Assembly: GCF_025351285.1 (NCBI RefSeq)
Contig: NZ_JANXWG010000134.1
Coordinates: 1-64,000, forward strand
DNA length: 64,000 nt
Origin: Novosphingobium sp.
Lineage (GTDB): Bacteria; Pseudomonadota; Alphaproteobacteria; Sphingomonadales; Sphingomonadaceae
Direction of reading: 5' to 3'
Positions 48,602 to 58,066 of this stretch are shown here, piece after piece (position 1 is the first letter of the stretch; each line of letters opens with the position of its first letter). The notes beneath the pieces were generated by a model. That model did no database searches, was not told the DNA's origin, and saw only the letters and a list, made by a program, of their open reading frames with translations. The position numbers were made by a program, and so were the translations under genes.

Positions 48602-51000
48602 CAGAACGCCTGGCCCAGCGCGACGTAAACGCCGACGCGGCTGTCCTTGGGTCCCTTGTTGAGCGGTGTGCCCACGTCGATGCGGATCGGGCCGAAGTTG
48701 GTCAGGTAACGAATGCCCAGGCCCACGCCCACCTTGATATCGCGGAAGGCCGGAGTGCTGCCCTGATCGACCGAGCCCGCATCGACAAACGGCACCACGC
48801 TGACCGCGCCGCCTGCAAACCCGGTCTTGACCCGGGCTTCAAGGCCGAATTCGGTCAACGAGCGGCCGCCGCTGGGCAGTCCGGCGGTGTCCTTCGGGCC
48901 GATCTGCTGGTAGCCGTAACCGCGCACCGATCCCCCGCCGCCGGCGTAGAACCGCCGCGACGGCGCAATGCTGGCAATGTCGGCGCCGGTGATCGAGCCG
49001 AACCGCGCGCGGCCTGCCAGCACCACGCCCGGCGCGACGGTGTGGTAGATGCTGGCGTCGAACTGCGACTTCACATAAGTCGATTGCTGGCCCAGCGTGC
49101 GTGAAGCTTCGGGCGAGACGCGCAAGTTCAGCCGGAACCCGCGCGTGGGATCGAGCAGGTTGTCGCTGCCGTCGTACCCGGCTTGCAAGGGCAGTGCGAT
49201 CACGAAGTAGGTCTGCGGGATCGACTGCTGGCCGATGGTCGACCCATTGGTATCGCGCGTGGCCACCGCCTCGAAGCCGACCGAATAGGTGAACGGCTTC
49301 TGGAACAGAATCGTCGCCTGGCGCTGTAGCGTGGTGATGAAGCTGACCGTCTTGGCGGTATAGGCGGTGTACTTGACGTTCTGGACGAACAAGTCGGCGG
49401 TCAGCACCTGGTCGCGCGTGCGGAAGTTGTTGCGCCGAAAGGTGATCCCGGCAAGCTGTTCGCGCGTGCCCGCCACGCCGCGCACGCGCAGCATGCCTTC
49501 GGGCGGGAACAAGTTGCGATTCTCCCAACTCAGTTCGAGCCGCGCGCCCTGCCCGCTCGAATAGCCGAGCTGGCCGGCAACCGTGCGCAGCGGCGCGGGG
49601 ATCATCGCGACGTCAACGTCGATCGTGCCCGGAACCGCCAGGCTCACGCCCGACCCGCCTTGCGGTTCGATGACCTTCCTTGGCGTGATCGTCACCGACG
49701 ATACCAGCCCGGTGGCGAGCACTGCCTGGCGCAGATCGTCGAGCCCGGATTTCTTCGCCACTTGCCCCGCCTTGAACCGTGCGATTCGCCGCAAGTGGTC
49801 CGAACTGAGGAAATCCGGCGATTCGCTGATCACCTTGCCGAACGCGAACTTGCCCCCGTTGGTGACCGGAACCGCAAGGTCACCCAGCCGCGGATCGTGA
49901 TCGATCGTCAACTCACCATCCCCGACGGTGCCGAAGACATAGCCGTGCTCGCCCAGCGCGGTGGTGAGTTGCATGTCGGCCGACAGGATGCGGTCGGTGT
50001 TGGCCGGATCACCGATCTTCATCGGATAAGCCGCGCGCAGCATCGGGTAATCGATGCCGGTTGCCTCGAGATCGCCGAGCGTGACGGTGCGCAAGTGGTA
50101 GAGCGGTCCCGGAACGATGTCGAAGCGCACGGCCGGGCGCTCGGCGGTCGGTTCGGGCGCAGCCGAAGCCGCCGTCGCGTCGGTTGCAGGGGGTGTGGGG
50201 GCGGAGCTGGCGGCCGTTTCGGCGCTGGCCATGCGCCGGGCAACGTCGCCCCGGTTTCCGCCTATCGTCTGGATCACTTCAGGATCGTAGTACCCGTAAA
50301 GCCGCATCAGGCTGACCAGCGCCTTGCGGTCGGCCTCCGCGCGGCGGCCGACTTGCGCGATGGTGTCGGACTTGCTGTCGAGCGATTTCAGGCTCGACAA
50401 CGTACCGAACCGCAGCGCAAACGCCTCGCGATCAGGGAAGGTGGCGAGATCGACGGGGAACGCCAGTTCGACCGCGCGGCCCACGCTGATCGTGTCGTTG
50501 CGCGCGGTGCGAGGGGTGGTGGTGTCGCCAGGGCGCAAGGTCGCGCGCTCCTGAGTGGCCAATTCGCGGGCTGCTGCCGCGTTGGCGGCATTGGCGGCCG
50601 CCAGGTCCGTATCGGGCGCCAGCGGATCGATCGTGGGCATCGTCGCGGTGTCGGGCCAGGCCAGCACCAACCCACTGAGATCGGGCAAGGGCTGCGACGG
50701 GTCGGCAGCGGCAAGCGCGGCATCGGGGGTTGGCGGCGTAGCATTGCCAGGAATTGAAGTTGGCGAGATCGAAGTCGGCGCGTTTGCGGCCGGAACGGGC
50801 TGGTTGGCCCAGGCTTGCGGGTTGTCGATCGCCGAGTCCGGGATCAGGTCCTTGAGTTCCTGATCGGTCTGGCGGCTCTGCGCGAAAACGCGGGTTCCGC
50901 CAGACAGCACGGACCCGCACGCAAGCGCGACAAGCAGAACGCCAAGGCCCGCAGAATGCGGCATTGAACGCGCCCGTGAATGCGGCGGCGAAAGCGGCAT
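48601..51000 (-). CDS. tamA: Outer-membrane assembly protein TamA
   Basis: The 799-residue product uses ATG 51000; ATG 50964 is an equally possible start. A signal peptide ends near VFAQSRQ. The N-terminal half has low-complexity Pro/Ala segments and two or three POTRA-like regions (for example VRFDIVPGPLYHLRTVTL). The C-terminal half is a BamA-type 16-strand barrel, with RFYAGGGGSVRGYGYQQIGP and a final aromatic (GVYVALGQAF). It acts in the outer membrane with TamB. The order tamA-tamB and the shared base are as in related genomes. The extra N-terminal low-complexity region is unusual for TamA. Confidence 0.93.
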   Translation of the reverse strand: MPLSPPHSRARSMPHSAGLGVLLVALACGSVLSGGTRVFAQSRQTDQELKDLIPDSAIDNPQAWANQPVPAANAPTSISPTSIPGNATPPTPDAALAAADPSQPLPDLSGLVLAWPDTATMPTIDPLAPDTDLAAANAANAAAARELATQERATLRPGDTTTPRTARNDTISVGRAVELAFPVDLATFPDREAFALRFGTLSSLKSLDSKSDTIAQVGRRAEADRKALVSLMRLYGYYDPEVIQTIGGNRGDVARRMASAETAASSAPTPPATDATAASAAPEPTAERPAVRFDIVPGPLYHLRTVTLGDLEATGIDYPMLRAAYPMKIGDPANTDRILSADMQLTTALGEHGYVFGTVGDGELTIDHDPRLGDLAVPVTNGGKFAFGKVISESPDFLSSDHLRRIARFKAGQVAKKSGLDDLRQAVLATGLVSSVTITPRKVIEPQGGSGVSLAVPGTIDVDVAMIPAPLRTVAGQLGYSSGQGARLELSWENRNLFPPEGMLRVRGVAGTREQLAGITFRRNNFRTRDQVLTADLFVQNVKYTAYTAKTVSFITTLQRQATILFQKPFTYSVGFEAVATRDTNGSTIGQQSIPQTYFVIALPLQAGYDGSDNLLDPTRGFRLNLRVSPEASRTLGQQSTYVKSQFDASIYHTVAPGVVLAGRARFGSITGADIASIAPSRRFYAGGGGSVRGYGYQQIGPKDTAGLPSGGRSLTEFGLEARVKTGFAGGAVSVVPFVDAGSVDQGSTPAFRDIKVGVGLGIRYLTNFGPIRIDVGTPLNKGPKDSRVGVYVALGQAF

Positions 51001-51046
51001 TGCTGGCAGTTGCCTGGAAATGGTTTGTACGCGTGCCGTGCCCGGC

Positions 51047-51907
51047 TCAGCCGAGCGGGAGCGAATAGAGCCGGCCGGGCACGCCGTCCTTGCCGTCGCC
51101 TTCGCCCACGCCAAGCGCGGCGAAATCGGCTCGCGCGGTTGCCACGGCGCGCGTGATTGCGTTGGCCTGTTCATCGGGATCGAACCGCACCCAGCCTTCG
51201 CGCCCGAGCTTTTCGAGCGGACGAAAGCGCACCTTGTACTGCATCCGCGCCGAACCTTCGACCCAGTAACCAAGATAGACATAAGGCAATCCCGCGCACG
51301 CCGCGCGCCGGACATGGTCGAGGATGATGAACGTGCCCAGCCCCGAGCGCGTGGAGTGATGCGGATCGTAGAAGCTGTAGATCATCGACAGACCATCGCC
51401 CTGCTGATCGGTCAGGCACGCGCCCACCAGCCGGCCCGGTTCCCCGTCCACGCCTGGTTCGCGATATTCGATGACATAGCTGGTGACGGGCGTGTGCTCG
51501 ACCATGTCGGCGAAGTCCATTTCGTCCATCGTCGCCATCCCCCCGCCGGGGTGCCGGCTGGCGAGATAGGTCTGGAGCAATTCGAACTGTTCGCCGGTGG
51601 ACCACGGCTTGCACATCGTGACCTCGAGGTCCGCGTTGCGCTTCATCAGCCGCTTCTGCGTAGCCGAAGCCTCGAATTCCTTGCCCACGATCCGCACCGA
51701 CACGCACGCCGCGCAATCGAGGCAGCTTGGCCTGTAGGCAACGGTCTGGCTGCGCCGGAATCCGATGCGGCCAAGCGCATCGTTCAGCTCGTCGGCATTG
51801 GGGCCTTTGAGTTCGGTGAACACCTTGCGCTCGGTCCGCCCCGGCAAATAGGGACACGGCGCCGGGCTGGTCACGAAAAAGCGGGGAAAGCGGACGGGCG
51901 CGGTCAC
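51047..51907 (-). CDS. bpt: Aspartate/glutamate leucyl-transferase Bpt (arginyl-tRNA transferase family)
   Basis: The 286-residue protein has the ATE N-terminal domain with [16 protein letters not shown] and the cysteine pair CLDCAAC (about residue 61-66). The C-terminal ATE_C domain has [13 protein letters not shown] and [10 protein letters not shown]. Bpt transfers Leu from Leu-tRNA to N-terminal Asp or Glu, making N-degrons for ClpS-ClpAP; ClpS is also encoded in this window. The start ATG is clear. The gene is downstream of ilvA, with a 312-base gap, so it probably has its own promoter. Confidence 0.95.
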   Translation of the reverse strand: MTAPVRFPRFFVTSPAPCPYLPGRTERKVFTELKGPNADELNDALGRIGFRRSQTVAYRPSCLDCAACVSVRIVGKEFEASATQKRLMKRNADLEVTMCKPWSTGEQFELLQTYLASRHPGGGMATMDEMDFADMVEHTPVTSYVIEYREPGVDGEPGRLVGACLTDQQGDGLSMIYSFYDPHHSTRSGLGTFIILDHVRRAACAGLPYVYLGYWVEGSARMQYKVRFRPLEKLGREGWVRFDPDEQANAITRAVATARADFAALGVGEGDGKDGVPGRLYSLPLG

Positions 51908-52219
51908 GGGGCTTGGCGGTTCCTTGGTGCGGCCACGGCCAGCGGCACCCTATGCAACGATCATGCATCACCGGGCGGCATGGTGGAAGTCTCTTAACCA
52001 TCAGTCTTCCGCAACCCGCGAGAAATATTTGCGCGGGCGTCCGTCGCGCGTCGTCGGCGTACCGGCGCGGGACGCCCGACAAGGCAAAGGTTGCGCGGCA
52101 ACCGGCAACGCCGCCCGCCTCATTCCGAAAGCTCCATCGTGCGGTAACGCGCGGGCGCGAAATCGGTTGCATCCGGAATCGGCAGGAATTTTGTGCCGGC
52201 GCGTTCGCAGGTCAGGCCG
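51908..52219. other. 312-base gap between ilvA and bpt, no gene seen
   Basis: Several open frames cover this stretch on both strands, but none has codon use, ribosome site or motif support. It must contain the bpt promoter, since bpt is far from the ilvA stop. Short GC-rich inverted segments occur around 52040-52085 without a T-run. I see no structured RNA. Confidence 0.4.
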
Positions 52220-53485
52220 CTATCCCAGCTCGACCTGGCTCACTTCATACCCCTTGCCACGCAGGCTTGCGACCAGCTTGTCGAGCTGCTCGCGATCGCG
52301 CGCTTCGCATTCGATGTCGGTGATCAGGCCCTTGGCGGGCAAGTGCGTGAAGATGCGCTGGTGGTAGATCTCGATGATGTTGACCTGGTGCGCATCGAAT
52401 TCGCGCATCACCTTGAACAGCGCACCCGGCCGGTCCTGCAAGGTCAGCCGCAACCGCGCGAGGCGGCCCGAGCGCGCCAGATCGCGCAGCAGCACGTTGG
52501 CCAGCAGCCGCGTATCGATATTGCCCCCGGTCAGCACGATGCCGACCTTGCGGCCCTTGAACATCTCGGGGTTGCACATCACCGCCGCAAGGCCGGCCGC
52601 GCCTGCGCCTTCGACCACGGTCTTCTCGATTTGCAGCAGCAGCGCCAGCGCGGTTTCGAGCGCGTTTTCGCTGACCAGCACCAGCTCGTCGATCAGCCCC
52701 GCCAGCACCGCCGAGGTGAACTTGCCCGGTTCCTTGACCGCGATGCCTTCGGCCAGGGTGTCGCCGCCGCAGACGCCTTCGACATGGTTGAGCCGCGCCC
52801 ACATCGACGGGTAAAGTTCCGCCTCGACACCGACCAGACCGATCGCCGGGTTGATGCCGCGCGACGCCACGGCCATGCCCGTCAGCAGCCCGCCGCCGCC
52901 GATCGGCACAACCAGCGTTTCCAGATCGGGCACATCGGCCAGCATCTCTAGCGCCACGGTGCCTTGCCCCGCCGCCACGTGCGGGTGATCGAACGGATGG
53001 ACGAAGGTCAGCCCGAGCTGCTGCTCCATCGACCGCGCATAAGCAAAGGCATCGTCGAACGTCTCGCCTTCGAGCACGACCTTGCCGCCGACTTGCTCGG
53101 TCTGCATCACTTTCACCACCGGGGTGGTCTTGGGCATCACGATCGTGACCGGCACGCCCAGCCGGGTGCCGTGGTACGACAGGCCTTGCGCGTGATTGCC
53201 CGCGCTCGCCGCGATCACGCCGCGCGCGCGCTGTTCATCGGTCAACTGCACCAGCGCATTGAGCGCGCCGCGTTCCTTGTAACTTGCGGTAAATTGCAGG
53301 TTTTCGAACTTGAGCCAGATCTCGGCGCCGGTGATCTGGCTGAGCGTGCGGCTGTAAAGCGTCGGCGTGCGCACGACATGGCCCGCGATCCGCTCGGCCG
53401 CAGCGCGCACGTCGGCGAGCGTCAGCGAAGGGGTGGCAGGGTCGGCCTCTGGCGATTCGGGCACGGCAGTTGTCGCGATATCCAT
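52220..53485 (-). CDS. ilvA: Threonine ammonia-lyase with C-terminal ACT domain
   Basis: The 421-residue protein has the PLP lysine at residue 70 (TASYKERGA), then the glycine-rich loop IGGGGLLTG near 198 and AGNHAQG earlier, as in serine/threonine dehydratases. A single ACT domain of about 80 residues ends the protein (about 340-421), which is the short feedback-sensitive form. It deaminates threonine to 2-oxobutyrate for isoleucine synthesis. ATG 53485 is well supported by length. A palindromic repeat lies between it and the upstream VanZ-like gene. Confidence 0.95.
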   Translation of the reverse strand: MDIATTAVPESPEADPATPSLTLADVRAAAERIAGHVVRTPTLYSRTLSQITGAEIWLKFENLQFTASYKERGALNALVQLTDEQRARGVIAASAGNHAQGLSYHGTRLGVPVTIVMPKTTPVVKVMQTEQVGGKVVLEGETFDDAFAYARSMEQQLGLTFVHPFDHPHVAAGQGTVALEMLADVPDLETLVVPIGGGGLLTGMAVASRGINPAIGLVGVEAELYPSMWARLNHVEGVCGGDTLAEGIAVKEPGKFTSAVLAGLIDELVLVSENALETALALLLQIEKTVVEGAGAAGLAAVMCNPEMFKGRKVGIVLTGGNIDTRLLANVLLRDLARSGRLARLRLTLQDRPGALFKVMREFDAHQVNIIEIYHQRIFTHLPAKGLITDIECEARDREQLDKLVASLRGKGYEVSQVELG

Positions 53486-53502
53486 GATCGGCGCGCCCTA
53501 GA

Positions 53503-53546
53503 GCATTTTCAAAGCCAATGGAAATATTGGCTGACCCGGAAAATGC
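53503..53546. repeat. Nested inverted repeat upstream of ilvA
   Basis: An outer pair GCATTTTC (53503-53510) and GAAAATGC (53539-53546) encloses an inner pair AGCCAAT (53513-53519) and ATTGGCT (53526-53532). Two perfect stems of eight and seven bases suggest a mobile intergenic palindrome of the kind common in alphaproteobacteria. It lies 18 bases upstream of the ilvA start and could also affect ilvA expression. Confidence 0.7.
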
Positions 53547-53553
53547 GACCAGC

Positions 53554-53592
53554 AATAGCGCGCTTTTTGGCCCTAAAGGAAACCGCGCTATT
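53554..53592 (-). terminator. Hairpin at the end of the VanZ-like gene
   Basis: AATAGCGCG (53554-53562) and CGCGCTATT (53584-53592) form a perfect nine-base stem with a 21-base loop. The right arm includes the VanZ stop codon. No strong T-run follows, so termination is probable but unproven. Together with the neighbouring palindrome it may isolate ilvA from the upstream gene. Confidence 0.4.
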
Positions 53593-54046
53593 CGGCCGGT
53601 GCAGGTTGTTCAGCGTCTGGCGCAGCCGTGCGATCGAGTCGCAGCACGTGCACGATCGGCGAGACCACCACCGCCGCCGCCACGATCGCCAGCGTGTCCG
53701 CCGCCCAGTCGTGCCAGTCGCTGTCGCGGTGCAGATCGGGGATTTCCTGGACGAATTCGATCATCGCGCCCAGCCCCGACAGCAGCAGGATGATTCGCCA
53801 GCGCCGCGATTGCGGCCAGGCGATCAGCGCCACCGCGGTCAGCACCGCGAAGGCGGCCATGTGTTCGAACTTGTCGCCAAACTTGTCGATCGGCGTTGCC
53901 GGCGGCTGGGGCAGGAACGCCATCGTCAGCGTGAACAGCGTGAGCAGACAGAACAGCGGACGCATCACGCGTGGGCCGAACACGGCTTGGACAAAGTTCA
54001 CCATCGGCTGAGGCGGATAGCGCAGCGCCGCGAGCTTGGAAACCAT
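53588..54046 (-). CDS. Small VanZ-like membrane protein
   Basis: The product has 152 residues from ATG 54046, or 138 from ATG 54004; neither has a strong ribosome site. Hydrophobic segments lie at about residues 28-46, 65-82, 84-101 and 120-138. DKFGDKFEHMAAFAVLT with the conserved Asp/His and SDWHDWAADTLAIVAA matches the VanZ-family pattern. The function of these small proteins is mostly unknown; VanZ itself gives low-level teicoplanin resistance. It lies upstream of ilvA with a palindrome between. Confidence 0.82.
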   Translation of the reverse strand: MVSKLAALRYPPQPMVNFVQAVFGPRVMRPLFCLLTLFTLTMAFLPQPPATPIDKFGDKFEHMAAFAVLTAVALIAWPQSRRWRIILLLSGLGAMIEFVQEIPDLHRDSDWHDWAADTLAIVAAAVVVSPIVHVLRLDRTAAPDAEQPAPAE

Positions 54047-54132
54047 TCGATCGCTGCACTGCGGCGAAAGGTGGTTGCAACGTGACCGAAGAAGGGCTGG
54101 CGGCTGGGCACAAAGCGGTTAAACACCAAATC

Positions 54133-55059
54133 ATGACTACCGATCCCGCCGCACCGGCCGCCGCCCCCTCGCTCAACGTCTCGTTCCTCGGCCTCGGGGT
54201 GATGGGCTCGCCGCTGGCGCGCCACATCGCCGCCGCCGGGCACAAGCTGACCGTGTTCAACCGCTCGCCCGCGCGGCTCGAAGCCTGGCAGAAAGCGCAC
54301 CCCAACATCGAGGCGCGGCTCGCCAGCACCCCCGCCGATGCCGCCGACGGCGCCGACGCGGTGGTTACCTGCGTGGGCAACGACGATGATCTGGCCGATG
54401 TCGTGCTCGGGCCCACCGGCGTGTTCACCCGGTTGCGGCGCGGCGCGGTGTTCATCGATCACACCACCGTTTCGGCCAAGATCGCGCGGCAGATCGCAGT
54501 CGAGGGGCGCGACAAGGAAATCATGTGCGTCGATGCGCCTGTCACCGGCGGGCAATCGGGCGCCGAAGCGGGCACGTTGTCGATCATGTGCGGCGGCACC
54601 GCCAAGGCGATCGAAGCCGCGCGGCCGGTGCTGGAAGCCTATTCCAGCCGCATCACCCATGTCGGCAAGGCCGGCGCGGGGCAGCTTGCCAAGATGTGCA
54701 ACCAGTTCTGCATCGCCGGCGCGCTGGCGGGGCTCTCCGAAGCGATCCGGCTGGCGCAAGCCGCGCACCTCGATCTCGACAAGGTCTATACCGCGATTTC
54801 GGGCGGCGCCGCGCAAAGCTGGCAGATGGACAACCGCTGGCACACGATGGCCAACGACGAATTCGACTTCGGCTTCGCGGTCGACTGGATGCGCAAGGAC
54901 CTGGGGCTGGCGATCGACGAAGCGCGCGCGCTCGGCGCCAGTGTGCCGATCGGCGCGCTGGTCGATCAGTTCTACGCAGACGTGCAGGCGCTGGGGGCCG
55001 GGCGCGAGGATACCAGCGCGCTGATCCGGCGGCTGCCGCGCAAGGGCCCCAAGGCGTGA
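54133..55059 (+). CDS. 3-hydroxyisobutyrate-dehydrogenase-family oxidoreductase
   Basis: The 308-residue protein from ATG 54133 has the cofactor loop FLGLGVMGSPLA at residues 18-29. DAPVTGGQSGAEAGTLSIMCGG, the family substrate motif, follows near 128. GAGQLAKMCNQFCIAG holds the catalytic Lys (GxGxxxKxxN). It is a beta-hydroxyacid dehydrogenase of the GarR/MmsB type using NAD(P). Its stop overlaps the start of the exported amidohydrolase by four bases (GTGA). The true hydroxyacid is unknown. Confidence 0.93.
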   Translation: MTTDPAAPAAAPSLNVSFLGLGVMGSPLARHIAAAGHKLTVFNRSPARLEAWQKAHPNIEARLASTPADAADGADAVVTCVGNDDDLADVVLGPTGVFTRLRRGAVFIDHTTVSAKIARQIAVEGRDKEIMCVDAPVTGGQSGAEAGTLSIMCGGTAKAIEAARPVLEAYSSRITHVGKAGAGQLAKMCNQFCIAGALAGLSEAIRLAQAAHLDLDKVYTAISGGAAQSWQMDNRWHTMANDEFDFGFAVDWMRKDLGLAIDEARALGASVPIGALVDQFYADVQALGAGREDTSALIRRLPRKGPKA

Positions 55060-56750
55060 AGACTGCTTTTCGCGCCGTTTTGGCGGCGATGTTGCTCTCG
55101 GCCTCACCGGCGTTGGCCGATACGCTGGTCGACAACGTGGCTGGCGAAACCGTCACCGCCGACGGACGGGTCGAGAATTTTACCGCCTTCCGCTTCAGCG
55201 ACGATGGCACGATCCTCGCGGTCTATCACAAGGGCGACAAGCTGCCGCGCGCGCAATACCGCGTCGATGGCAAGGGCCGCGTGCTGCTGCCCGGGCTGAT
55301 CGACGCGCATCTGCACTTGCTGCAACTGGGCTTCGCCGCACTCACGCTTGATCTGTCCGAGACGAAGTCACTGGCCGAAGCGCAGGCCAGGATCCGCGAT
55401 TACGCCGCCGCGCACCCCGATCGGCCGTGGATCATCGGGCGCGGGTGGAACCAGGAAATCTGGGGGCTCAAGGACTCGGCCGGAAACTCGCGCTTTCCCT
55501 CCGCCGCCGAACTCGATGCGGCGGTGGCCGATCGGCCGGTCTGGCTCGAGCGCGTCGATGGCCACGCGGGTTGGGGCAACAGCGCGGCGCTCAAGGCCGC
55601 CGGGGTCACCGCCGCCATCAAGGACCCCGCGGGCGGGCAGATCGTGCGCAGTGCGGGCGGCGCGCCAGCGGGCGTGCTGGTCGACAATGCATCGGCCCTC
55701 GTCGACAAGATCGTGCCGCTGCCGCGCGCAGAAGACCGCGATCTCGCGCTTGCCACCGCACAGGACCTGCTGTTCAAGCGCGGGGTCACCGCTGCCGCCG
55801 ACATGGGCACCACCATCGAGGACTGGCAGGCACTGCGCCGTGCGGGCGATCTCAACCGGCTTTATTTGCGTGTAATGGTCTACGCCAGCGGCACCGAGGC
55901 GATGTCGCTGATCGGCGGATCGGGCCCGACGCCGTGGCTTTACGGCGACCGGCTGCACATGGGCGGGGTCAAGCTCTACATGGATGGCGCGCTCGGTTCG
56001 CGCGGGGCCTGGCTCAAGGCGCCATATGCCGACGCACCCGGCACCGGACTGCCGCGCCTCTCGGACACGCAATTGGGCAACCTGATGAGCCGCGCCGCGC
56101 TCGACCATTTCCAGGTCGCGGTCCATGCCATCGGCGATCGTGCCAACAGCGCGGTGCTCGATTCGGTCGAGCAGTTGAACCAGACGTACAAGGGCGATCG
56201 GCGCTGGCGGATCGAACACGCGCAGATCCTCGATCCGGCCGACATTGCACGGTTCGCCAAGCTCGGCGTGGTCGCTTCGATGCAGCCGGTCCACCAGACT
56301 TCGGACCGGCAGATGGCCGAAGCGCGGCTTGGTCCGGCGCGGTTGGCGGGGGCCTATGCGTGGCATTCGCTGCTGACATCGGGCGCGCACATGGCGTTCG
56401 GGTCCGACGCGCCGGTGGAATTGCCCGATCCGTTCGCGGGGCTGGCAGCGGCGATTTCGCGCGAGGGGCCGGACGGGCAGCCCGCAGGTGGCTGGCAACC
56501 GCAAGAGCGCGTGACCCGCGCCGAAGCGCTGGCCGGCTACACCAGCGGCGCGGCTTACGCCGGCTTTGCCGAGCAGAAGTTCGGCCGGATCGCCCCCGGG
56601 CTGCGCGCCGACTTCATCTTCGTCGATACCGATCCGATGACGGCATCCCCTGCGCAGGTTCGCGCCACACGGGTGCTCGAAGTTTGGATCGGCGGGGGGA
56701 AGGTCTATTCGACCGGGCAGCCGGTGAACAAACCGACCAGGGATCGCTAG
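55056..56750 (+). CDS. Exported YtcJ-like amidohydrolase
   Basis: GTG 55056 overlaps the dehydrogenase stop. The 564-residue product has a signal peptide ending near SPALADT. The amidohydrolase_3 pattern is DAHLHLLQLG (metal His pair), then DRPWIIGRGWNQEIWG, AVHAIGDRANSAVLDSV, RIEHAQIL and FGSDAPVELPDP. Such enzymes hydrolyse N-substituted formamides or related amides, here in the periplasm. The stop shares CTAG with the convergent tatC stop. Coupling with a cytoplasmic dehydrogenase is unexplained. Confidence 0.93.
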   Translation: MKTAFRAVLAAMLLSASPALADTLVDNVAGETVTADGRVENFTAFRFSDDGTILAVYHKGDKLPRAQYRVDGKGRVLLPGLIDAHLHLLQLGFAALTLDLSETKSLAEAQARIRDYAAAHPDRPWIIGRGWNQEIWGLKDSAGNSRFPSAAELDAAVADRPVWLERVDGHAGWGNSAALKAAGVTAAIKDPAGGQIVRSAGGAPAGVLVDNASALVDKIVPLPRAEDRDLALATAQDLLFKRGVTAAADMGTTIEDWQALRRAGDLNRLYLRVMVYASGTEAMSLIGGSGPTPWLYGDRLHMGGVKLYMDGALGSRGAWLKAPYADAPGTGLPRLSDTQLGNLMSRAALDHFQVAVHAIGDRANSAVLDSVEQLNQTYKGDRRWRIEHAQILDPADIARFAKLGVVASMQPVHQTSDRQMAEARLGPARLAGAYAWHSLLTSGAHMAFGSDAPVELPDPFAGLAAAISREGPDGQPAGGWQPQERVTRAEALAGYTSGAAYAGFAEQKFGRIAPGLRADFIFVDTDPMTASPAQVRATRVLEVWIGGGKVYSTGQPVNKPTRDR

Positions 56751-57574
56751 GGCGCGGGCGGCGTTTCGCTCAGCAGCGTTGCGGGATTGGGCACCAGCTT
56801 GGCGTCTTCGGCGGCTTCACGCTCTTCGGCTTCCTTGTTCTCGATGAAGCGCATCACGACCAGCGTGCCCTCGAACAGCAGCACCAGCGGGAACGCCAGC
56901 ATCAGCATGCTGCCCAGGTCCGGCGGCGCGGCCACCGCAGCCACCGCGAAACAGCCCACGATCACATAGCGCCGCGCCCGTACCAACTGCGCACGGCTGA
57001 CGATCCCGGCGCGGTTGAGCAGCATCAGCAGCACAGGCAGCAGGAAACTGACCCCGAACGCGAGGATGAAGTGCATGACGAGATTGAGGTAATCGGCCGC
57101 GTTGGGCAGAGCTTCGACCTGCAAGCCGCCCTTCGCACCCTGGAATCCCAGAAACCAGCGGAACGCGATGGGCATCATCACGAAATAGGCAAGGCTCGCG
57201 CCCATGCTGAACAGGATCGGCGTGGCGATGAGGAACGGCAGGAACGCCTTCTTCTCGCGCGAATAGAGCCCGGGCGCGATGAAGGCCCAGAGCTGGTTGG
57301 CAATCACCGGGAAGCTGATCAGGAAAGCGGCGAACAGCGACACCTTCACATTGACGAAGAACGCGTCATAGAGCTTCGTGTAGATCAGCCGCGGCTGCCC
57401 TGCTTTGACCAGCGGGTGAACCAAGATCACGAAAATCCGGTCGGAAAAAGTCATGCAGATCGCGAACGTGATCACCAGCGCATAGACGCACTTCAGCAGT
57501 CGCTGGCGCAGTTCGATCAGGTGATCGAGCAGCGGCGCCTGGCTATCGTCGATGTCGCGGAATTTGATGGCCAT
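56747..57574 (-). CDS. tatC: Twin-arginine translocase subunit TatC
   Basis: The 275-residue membrane protein has the TatC pattern. PLLDHLIELRQRLLK occurs near residue 15, FVNVKVSLFAAFLISFPVIANQLWAFIAPGL near 70-100 and the conserved acid in YLNLVMHFILAFGVSF. Six membrane helices fit the family. It binds twin-arginine signals and forms the export complex with TatB. It is the last gene of the leftward tatA-tatB-tatC operon, one base behind tatB. A GH1 enzyme with a twin-arginine signal in the window is one likely client. Confidence 0.97.
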   Translation of the reverse strand: MAIKFRDIDDSQAPLLDHLIELRQRLLKCVYALVITFAICMTFSDRIFVILVHPLVKAGQPRLIYTKLYDAFFVNVKVSLFAAFLISFPVIANQLWAFIAPGLYSREKKAFLPFLIATPILFSMGASLAYFVMMPIAFRWFLGFQGAKGGLQVEALPNAADYLNLVMHFILAFGVSFLLPVLLMLLNRAGIVSRAQLVRARRYVIVGCFAVAAVAAPPDLGSMLMLAFPLVLLFEGTLVVMRFIENKEAEEREAAEDAKLVPNPATLLSETPPAP

Positions 57575-57575
57575 G

Positions 57576-58037
57576 TCAGGTCGCAGCCTCGGCCTTGGCC
57601 ACTGATGACGTCGGTGGGTGTTGTGGCGGAGCAGGTGACGAAGCTGGCGTGGCTACGGGCAAATGCGCGTGGAACTGCTCGGCTTCTTCAGCGCTCAGCA
57701 GGCCGAGACCCGGCACGCCTGCTTCAGCCGATGCCGCTGGATGTTCAGGCTGCGCCACGGGCGCCGCCGCTGGATCAGACGCTGGTTCAGACGCTGGCGT
57801 CGCTCCGCTTTGCGCCATGATCGCGGCGTTTTGTTCGCGCCACTTCTTTTCCATTTCCTCGAGTTCGGCTTCGCGGATCATCGCTTCCACGCCCGAACGG
57901 AAATGCGCCGACATACGCCTCATCTTGCCGATCCACTTGCCTGCGGTGCGCAGCGCGATCGGCAGGTCCTTGGGGCCGATGACGACGATCGCCACCAGCA
58001 CCACCACCAGCAATTCGGAAGGCGCGATATCGAACAT
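57576..58037 (-). CDS. tatB: Twin-arginine translocase subunit TatB
   Basis: The 153-residue protein opens MFDIAPSELLVVVLVAIVVIGPKDLP, the TatB membrane helix and hinge. An amphipathic helix follows (IGKMRRMSAHFRSGVEAMIREAELEEM), then a Pro/Ala-rich disordered tail. The Glu at the start of the helix and the GP hinge are present. It recognises signal peptides together with TatC. It lies 29 bases behind tatA and one base before tatC. Confidence 0.95.
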   Translation of the reverse strand: MFDIAPSELLVVVLVAIVVIGPKDLPIALRTAGKWIGKMRRMSAHFRSGVEAMIREAELEEMEKKWREQNAAIMAQSGATPASEPASDPAAAPVAQPEHPAASAEAGVPGLGLLSAEEAEQFHAHLPVATPASSPAPPQHPPTSSVAKAEAAT

Positions 58038-58066
58038 GGGCTGTCAGCGGCGCTGCGAAAGCCGGA

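Noticed and set aside
51908..52367. Two small rightward open frames between ilvA and bpt
   Set aside because: Basic, low-information sequences without ribosome sites; they extend antisense into ilvA.
56747..56750. Convergent genes sharing CTAG as stop codons
   Set aside because: A compact arrangement expected by chance in dense genomes; noted only as gene boundary evidence.
55427..57820. Long rightward open frame through the amidohydrolase end and tatC
   Set aside because: It crosses two well-supported genes in other frames and has no motif; it reads as low-complexity Arg/Gln-rich peptide.
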